This document shows, piece after piece, positions 62,001 through 64,000 of a stretch of 64,000 nt of DNA; position 1 is the stretch's first letter, and each line of letters opens with the position of its first letter. Under the pieces are notes generated by a model. It saw only the letters and a program-made list of their open reading frames with translations, did no database searches and was not told where the DNA came from. The position numbers were made by a program, and so were the translations under genes. The DNA is from Apostichopus japonicus (taxonomy: Eukaryota > Echinodermata > Holothuroidea > Aspidochirotida > Stichopodidae): positions 14,103,764-14,167,763 of the forward strand of contig NC_092583.1 in assembly GCF_037975245.1 (NCBI RefSeq). Direction: 5' to 3'.

Positions 62001-62688
62001 CGAACCCTGATATTGCTGTCCGCAAACCTTTTTTTCAAAAACGAGACAAATTCCAAGAAAAGAAGACCAAAATAATTACAGTAATGTTGCTACCAAGCCA
62101 CTAAAGAAACAAAAGAACAAGAATTCATCGAGATTAAATTGATCCTAGTTTAAGTAGTGATACCCTCTACATCAGTAGTGTTTGGAGATACTTCAGGCTA
62201 GGTATAGTCAATACTGGTAAACAATGCCACTGTATAGACCAGGTTTGGAAACGAAGCCTTGGATATAAATTTAAATTCAATCTAATAAACAGCATCCTGT
62301 AAAGGAGATGCTTTTAAATACATCGGATATTACGCTATCTATACCATCCCACGAGAGGGGAATCACTTTTCAGATCTCGTAATGTGACGTCTAGCCATGT
62401 GAGAGTGCAAGGCCAGTGTTTAATGGTAGTCCGGTCTCTCAGAAATTTCTGTTCGGATATTAAGCAAAGTCAGCGACAGAGGTCGTCAGGCGGACCACTA
62501 GTCGTTTTACATCAAATTCAGATTGCATTGTATTACTCAATACTCCCAAATAGGCAACATGTATGATGTATTGGTGCATGCACCCCCAAATCTTATAAAT
62601 TTTAAAATACTAACTACCTGTAAAAACAATGATAGGTGTTAATACTCACCCTCTGTATAAGCAATGCCTGAACCACTTGACTTGCAAC
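33056..62688 (-). CDS. NCKAP5: NCKAP5/NCKAP5L homologue (Nck-associated protein 5, Cep169-like), 3'-terminal ten coding exons; 5' end outside window
   Basis: Exons 62688-62650, 55148-55041, 51140-51060, 49377-47588, 44401-44308, 43304-43179, 41429-39651, 39148-39001, 38518-38334 and 33271-33056 all have GT-AG borders and matching phases. They sum to 4566 bases, or 1522 codons with the stop. The first two exons encode VASQVVQALLIQR then ELKEECTKLRNRVEELE...NRQLRHLFEQ, which aligns with the N-terminal coiled coil of vertebrate NCKAP5 (VANQVVQALL, LREECVKLKTRV as I recall it). The rest is low-complexity and Ser/Pro/Lys-rich, with three PxxPx[K/R] SH3-ligand motifs (window residues 564-571, 615-622, 644-652) and three SxIP motifs (844-847, 974-977, 999-1002). 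Known family roles: Nck SH3 binding (NAP5) and EB1-dependent microtubule plus-end and centrosome binding (NCKAP5L/Cep169). Vertebrates have two paralogues; this is probably the undivided ancestor type. The last three exons do not resemble vertebrate sequence I can recall. A GPCR gene sits inside the last intron on the other strand. Confidence 0.85.
33575..33755. repeat. Loose TGTACTCAT-type repeats
   Basis: TGTACTCAT/TAGTACTCATA variants occur at least six times in 180 bases, within the last NCKAP5 intron. Confidence 0.5.
34462..34830. repeat. 92-bp tandem repeat, four units, upstream of the GPCR
   Basis: Units start at about 34462, 34555, 34649 and 34741. Each holds AGGACATATTGTTTATTCAT, AGTGGAGATCTATTCTGTAG and CAACATATGACTTTCACCAC. 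The array ends about 700 bases before the GPCR start. Confidence 0.9.
35546..36649 (+). CDS. Orphan class A (rhodopsin-like) G protein-coupled receptor, intronless
   Basis: An uninterrupted 367-codon frame with seven hydrophobic segments at about residues 39-63, 72-97, 112-138, 157-175, 205-233, 263-287 and 298-322. Class A marks: GN in TM1 (N56), LAVTD in TM2 (D84), Cys112 at the TM3 top with Cys181/195 as loop-2 partners, and KPLRYP after TM3. Altered marks: DKT (136-138) for DRY, CPW in TM6 for CWxP, NTLIY (313-317) for NPxxY. One N-glycosylation sequon (N106) is in the first outer loop. It should sit in the plasma membrane and couple to G proteins; ligand unknown. Met18 (35597) or Met23 could be the true start. 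It is intronless and lies in the last intron of the antisense NCKAP5 homologue. Its type recalls lineage-expanded single-exon receptors of echinoderms (inference). AATAAA at 36844-36849 is a likely poly(A) signal. Confidence 0.87.
   Translation: MLYYQGLCQLVEVKSSEMSSELMASHAFSTEEPWSIPKPILTTFLFVFGTAAVLGNIMNLLVLKRANIFTRQQSLLLLILAVTDLTTGLQCIVGVFLQFFKEDPDNDSNFLCKTSGLLISLCCGHSSVTIMFIAADKTIAVLKPLRYPTLVTTFRIKLFSLIFVLIELLLLLVISSREHFCDLEGVDYIREYGTCVVNFHDEERRVWIVLFAFVVVFQPGILIVVMCFTVAVISRRQSRRTVPVSFQTFQMLQKMKQKEWKGFKLAVVISVSFLCPWLFFTSLEIYQAFSNNEVNEVVKHVAGVLTVSNSWCNTLIYFVSYRKYRQTAANLIANIFRSSQKDDEHIPLQNIAGIVVCKDVTDENDLF
36844..36849 (+). promoter_or_regulatory. Candidate polyadenylation signal of the GPCR gene
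   Basis: Canonical AATAAA 195 bases after the GPCR stop codon on the same strand. A second AATAAA follows near 37227. No transcript evidence. Confidence 0.4.
36885..38330. other. Rest of the last NCKAP5 intron after the GPCR
   Basis: Only the GPCR 3' flank and non-coding AT-rich sequence are visible; a (G)n-rich patch lies at 37921-37935. Confidence 0.5.
38334..38518 (-). CDS. NCKAP5: NCKAP5 homologue exon with compact C-terminal block
   Basis: 185 bases, TGTTTAG|GTGATG to GATGAG|GTTAGA (a weak donor). Encodes DAKRHVVRQITHNRVSLMHV, then DICSVYNRFGDKERQALSSF and DFLEKVLNQEIDGENSYFEDE. Unlike the rest of this disordered protein it has the hydrophobic spacing of a folded helical unit. I do not recognise it in vertebrate NCKAP5. 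Confidence 0.77.
39001..39148 (-). CDS. NCKAP5: NCKAP5 homologue exon, acidic
   Basis: 148 bases, CATTAG|GAGAGA to AAAG|GTACTT, ending in phase 1. Encodes ERATLLDSLFETDSDEDRDD, then a Ser/Cys/Asp stretch and PDEKEFLRLLEDK. Acidic, with a likely helix at the end that continues into the next exon. Confidence 0.77.
39651..41429 (-). CDS. NCKAP5: NCKAP5 homologue large exon with SxIP microtubule-tip motifs
   Basis: 1779 bases, ATCACAG|AAAATG to GAGAAG|GTTTGT, phase 0, encoding window residues 747-1339. The first half is strongly basic and disordered (many Lys/Ser/Pro) and holds KSSIPLFKSKK, KQSSIPKVQK and SGIPRK. All three satisfy the S-x-I-P end-binding consensus with nearby basic residues. The second half is acidic and serine-rich (SRRSSVESLGSLGS, LSKQFSNLSNGS). 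Human NCKAP5L/Cep169 binds EB1 through such a motif, so plus-end tracking is a reasoned inference. The Met at 41477 lies in the intron and is not a start. Confidence 0.88.
43179..43304 (-). CDS. NCKAP5: NCKAP5 homologue exon
   Basis: 126 bases, CTTTCAG|AGACGT to GATGTG|GTAGGA, phase 0. Encodes 42 residues: RRLISSESEPEEEGVDYLAM, then WKAREKSPSWKTC and a short acidic end. The mix of an acidic cluster and an aromatic-basic segment suggests a short interaction motif; no named domain is recognised. Confidence 0.77.
43766..43837 (+). tRNA. tRNA-like element, anticodon loop ATATAAA (pseudogene or SINE head)
   Basis: A 72-base cloverleaf can be drawn. The acceptor GCGTCCA/TGGAGGC has 6 of 7 pairs, the D stem is GCCT/GGGT with wobbles, and the anticodon stem TCCGC/GCGGG has five pairs and loop ATATAAA (anticodon ATA). 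The T loop TTCGAAT is intact, but the T stem pairs only 3 of 5. A-box TAGCCTAGTGG and B-box GTTCGAATC fit the pol III consensus. An AUA anticodon and a weak T stem argue for a tRNA-derived SINE or pseudogene, not a working tRNA. Confidence 0.5.
43934..44027. repeat. (TA)n microsatellite
   Basis: About 90 bases of nearly pure TA, with a few AAG/G interruptions, about 100 bases after the tRNA-like element. Confidence 0.95.
44308..44401 (-). CDS. NCKAP5: NCKAP5 homologue exon, acidic
   Basis: 94 bases, TTGTAG|TGAG to GAGCTG|GTGAGT. One base completes Ser673, then EMETTDDAVKPENRTLWNEA followed by ADKISETDVEL. The TGA made by the first three bases is not read, because the upstream exon supplies AG. 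Found by phase and splice sites. Confidence 0.75.
45470..45558. repeat. Tandem duplication of a 44-bp unit
   Basis: GATACAACGAAGCCCAAGTG...TACATTAGTCTAT occurs twice in a row with one change. Within an NCKAP5 intron. Confidence 0.85.
47588..49377 (-). CDS. NCKAP5: NCKAP5 homologue large exon with SH3-ligand motifs
   Basis: 1790 bases, acceptor CATAG|AATGGA and donor ACAAG|GTATGT, leaving phase 2. Encodes window residues 77-672: a His/Asn/Pro-rich start, a serine-rich middle with proline-directed Ser/Thr sites (SPSPEKSP-like), and an acidic C-terminal third. The end packs three PxxPx[K/R] motifs: PPLLPPRT, PPELPPKP and PPPVPERRP. These are class II SH3 ligands and fit the Nck-binding role known for human NAP5. 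An in-frame Met at 49314 is internal, not a start; the frame opens at the acceptor 21 codons earlier. Confidence 0.88.
49989..50640. repeat. Old partial duplication in an NCKAP5 intron
   Basis: TAGTTGAGTTT...GTGTTGAATATTC recurs at about 49989 and 50442. GAGAAAGGTGTCCTT and AAGAAAGGTGTTCCTT recur at about 50387 and 50572. Diverged duplications; no coding sequence. Confidence 0.5.
51060..51140 (-). CDS. NCKAP5: NCKAP5 homologue exon, Ser-rich
   Basis: 81 bases, TTTTCAG|AGC to ACTGTG|GTATGT, phase 0. Encodes SRESCSSEKGSSHQSLPDNS followed by CANSGTV. A Ser-rich stretch also follows the coiled coil in vertebrate NCKAP5. The call rests on splice sites and phase matching the exons on both sides; homology here is weak. 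Confidence 0.7.
51395..51754. mobile_element. 344-bp hAT-like MITE in an NCKAP5 intron
   Basis: The element at 51403-51746 begins CAGGGGCGGC and ends GCCGCCCATG. Flanks CAACTGGT (51395-51402) and CGACTGGT (51747-51754) differ by one base, as expected for an aged 8-bp duplication. G/C runs near the right end can pair with each other. It lies about 255 bases upstream (in transcript order) of the exon at 51140. Confidence 0.8.
52485..52702. repeat. 16-bp perfect inverted repeat, 186-bp spacer
   Basis: CTGGAGGCAAATTTAC at 52485-52500 and its exact complement at 52687-52702. Possibly a small MITE; flanking duplication unclear. Confidence 0.45.
54234..54402 (+). repeat. (GGGA)n tetranucleotide tract, about 42 units
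   Basis: About 169 bases of uninterrupted GGGA, a polypurine run inside the NCKAP5 intron between the exons at 55041 and 51140. The reading frames through it are artefacts. Confidence 0.97.
55041..55148 (-). CDS. NCKAP5: NCKAP5 homologue exon (conserved coiled coil)
   Basis: 108 bases, TTCAG|GAACTT to AAACAG|GTAAAT, phase 0 at both ends. Encodes ELKEECTKLRNRVEELEIHN followed by RQLRHLFEQEIWMQKQ. Heptad spacing of Leu/Val and the motif EEC-KLR-RV-ELE-NR-L--LF-Q fit the vertebrate NCKAP5 block. The 7.5-kb intron upstream of it holds no exon I can support. Confidence 0.87.
55149..62649. other. Large NCKAP5 intron
   Basis: 7.5 kb between the two coiled-coil exons. I see no exon with coding support. 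It holds G and C homopolymers (55410, 59027, 61682), a short TA run near 57930, and scattered GTCAAAGGTCACTTGAGA repeats near 58340-58410. Confidence 0.6.
62650..62688 (-). CDS. NCKAP5: NCKAP5 homologue, first exon in window (coiled coil)
   Basis: A 39-base microexon, CAG|GTTGCA to AGAGG|GTGAG, phase 0 at both ends. Encodes VASQVVQALLIQR, nearly the same as the vertebrate NCKAP5 coiled-coil segment. This is what identified the gene together with the next exon. I found no further upstream exon before base 64000. Confidence 0.85.
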
Positions 62689-64000
62689 CTGTCATGAATG
62701 GGGGAAAAAAGAGAAAAGGATTACACCTTTTAGTCAAGGCAAGATATTCTATATACACAGTAACCCATGCAATGTTGTTTCCAACCTATAGAGAAAAATA
62801 GCATACCTTCAAGATTTATTAAAATTAGTGAAAAAACTTGAAGAATATCGCAAATTATCCCAATTAAGCGTCCATAATCCTGCAAGATTTTACGTCAAAT
62901 CTGGGTTCTTCTCTCTGAATATTGTTAATATAATGTGTCAACCTACATTCTAAAAAGAATTAGGGCAAAGTCCTGTCTTAGTGGGCCCCCATGATGAAAC
63001 CCATTGAAGATTGATGCATAAATTTATCAGATAACAGTCCAAGAGAGGCACTTTAACAAACCCGTGGTGCTTTGATTTGATAAAAAACGTCAAATATCAA
63101 CCAACCCATATTTACTGGTATATCAAATTCACAAAATATCCCACGATTATGTTTCTTTATTTTTATTTTTTATTTCAACTTTTAGTGGCACTGCTCATGT
63201 AATTAGCCTTTCAAATGTCAACTCTAGAGCCCTTCACGTTCATCCAGGTACCACTATACGATCACTCATTCCTCATGACTTACTTCATACCTGTGATGAC
63301 TCATGCAAATTCTTTCTCTTGGCCTGTACAGAGATAGGCTCGGCTAAGAGATATATCTCGGCTTTTGTTTTAAGCTTTCTTTCGTTCTTCATCCCTTTCC
63401 ATACCTGATACTTTACTAAATTATTCCACAGAGTAAAATATTAGGGCACCCAAAAGAATTTCAAACTCTTACATTAATTTGCAATATTTGTTTGAATGGA
63501 CTGTAAGATAAAAGGTTATATTTAAAACCACTCAGTGGTGAAGGTTGTTTGTGAGGGGACTGACCGTGCAAATGCATTATGATGTCATAGTCTAAATATA
63601 GATCATTATTACACAGTCTCCCTGAGATGACTTCATGATAACATCTGAGATATATACAATGAAAGCCAAAGGGTCTGAAAGCATCGTCTGACATTCTGAC
63701 TCAACTGAGCAATCTTAATCCCACATTGATAATATGAGCAAACTGTATGTAGCAATGTATACTGAAACAATTTCACAAACAAGTCACTTTTGTCACATAG
63801 AATATCTCAAGATGGACAAATAGATCACAAAATTATGTGTTTTTTTTTCTTCCCTAAATAGTAAAATCTCAATAGCACACATCTTTTCATTCACACAAAA
63901 GAACATACATTTTAATAATTAAATTGGTAAATACTGATATGTTTTCAGCTGAATAGATCCAACAACAACAACCATTTTCTCTCCAAGTTCTGATGCATGT
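62689..64000. other. NCKAP5 intron upstream of the first exon in the window
   Basis: No exon matching the segment expected before VASQVVQALL was found; 5' exons lie outside. Confidence 0.55.

Noticed and set aside
1-64000. A new gene system or biosynthetic or defence cluster
   Set aside because: The window is ordinary animal intergenic and intronic DNA with three unrelated genes; I found no grouped genes that would support such a claim.

Overview
The window is animal nuclear DNA: AT-rich, sparsely coding, with kilobase introns, GT-AG splice sites, tRNA-derived SINEs, hAT-type MITEs, satellites and long homopolymer G or C tracts. A marine invertebrate deuterostome, probably an echinoderm and perhaps a sea cucumber, is my best guess. 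It rests on the SINE and MITE mix, the intronless orphan rhodopsin-like receptor, and a single NCKAP5-type gene. I have no marker that fixes the species.

Three protein-coding genes can be supported. (1) MALSU1, the mitochondrial RsfS-family ribosome assembly/silencing factor, lies on the minus strand at 20983-5841 in four exons that join in frame to 337 codons. A possible ZNF143-type promoter element and a 406-bp hAT MITE sit just upstream of its start. (2) An NCKAP5/NCKAP5L (Nck-associated, Cep169-like) homologue lies on the minus strand. Ten coding exons between 62688 and 33056 join without a frame break into the last 1521 residues; the 5' exons lie beyond the right edge. The protein carries the conserved N-terminal coiled coil, three SH3-ligand motifs and three SxIP end-binding motifs. 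(3) An intronless class A GPCR of 367 codons is on the plus strand at 35546-36649. It is nested in the last intron of the NCKAP5 homologue, on the opposite strand.

Layout: 1-5.8 kb is intergenic with a terminal-inverted-repeat element. 5.8-21 kb is MALSU1; its 10.9-kb second intron holds a long hairpin, a 145-bp satellite, a 183-bp satellite, a SINE and a 1.1-kb hAT MITE. 21-33 kb is intergenic with a hAT MITE, SINEs, a telomere-like tract inside an inverted-repeat element, and a 1-kb minisatellite. 33-62.7 kb is the NCKAP5 homologue with the nested GPCR, a (GGA)n tract just after its stop codon, an intronic (GGGA)n tract, a hAT MITE and a tRNA-like element. 62.7-64 kb is intron.

No operon-like or defence-like system is present. 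The more unusual signals are the nested antisense receptor with altered DRY, NPxxY and CWxP motifs, the SxIP cluster in an invertebrate NCKAP5 protein, the (GGA)n 3'UTR, the 91-bp-arm hairpin in MALSU1 intron 2, and the telomere-repeat island inside an inverted-repeat element. MALSU1 and NCKAP5 are neighbours on the same strand, but nothing in the sequence ties their functions together.
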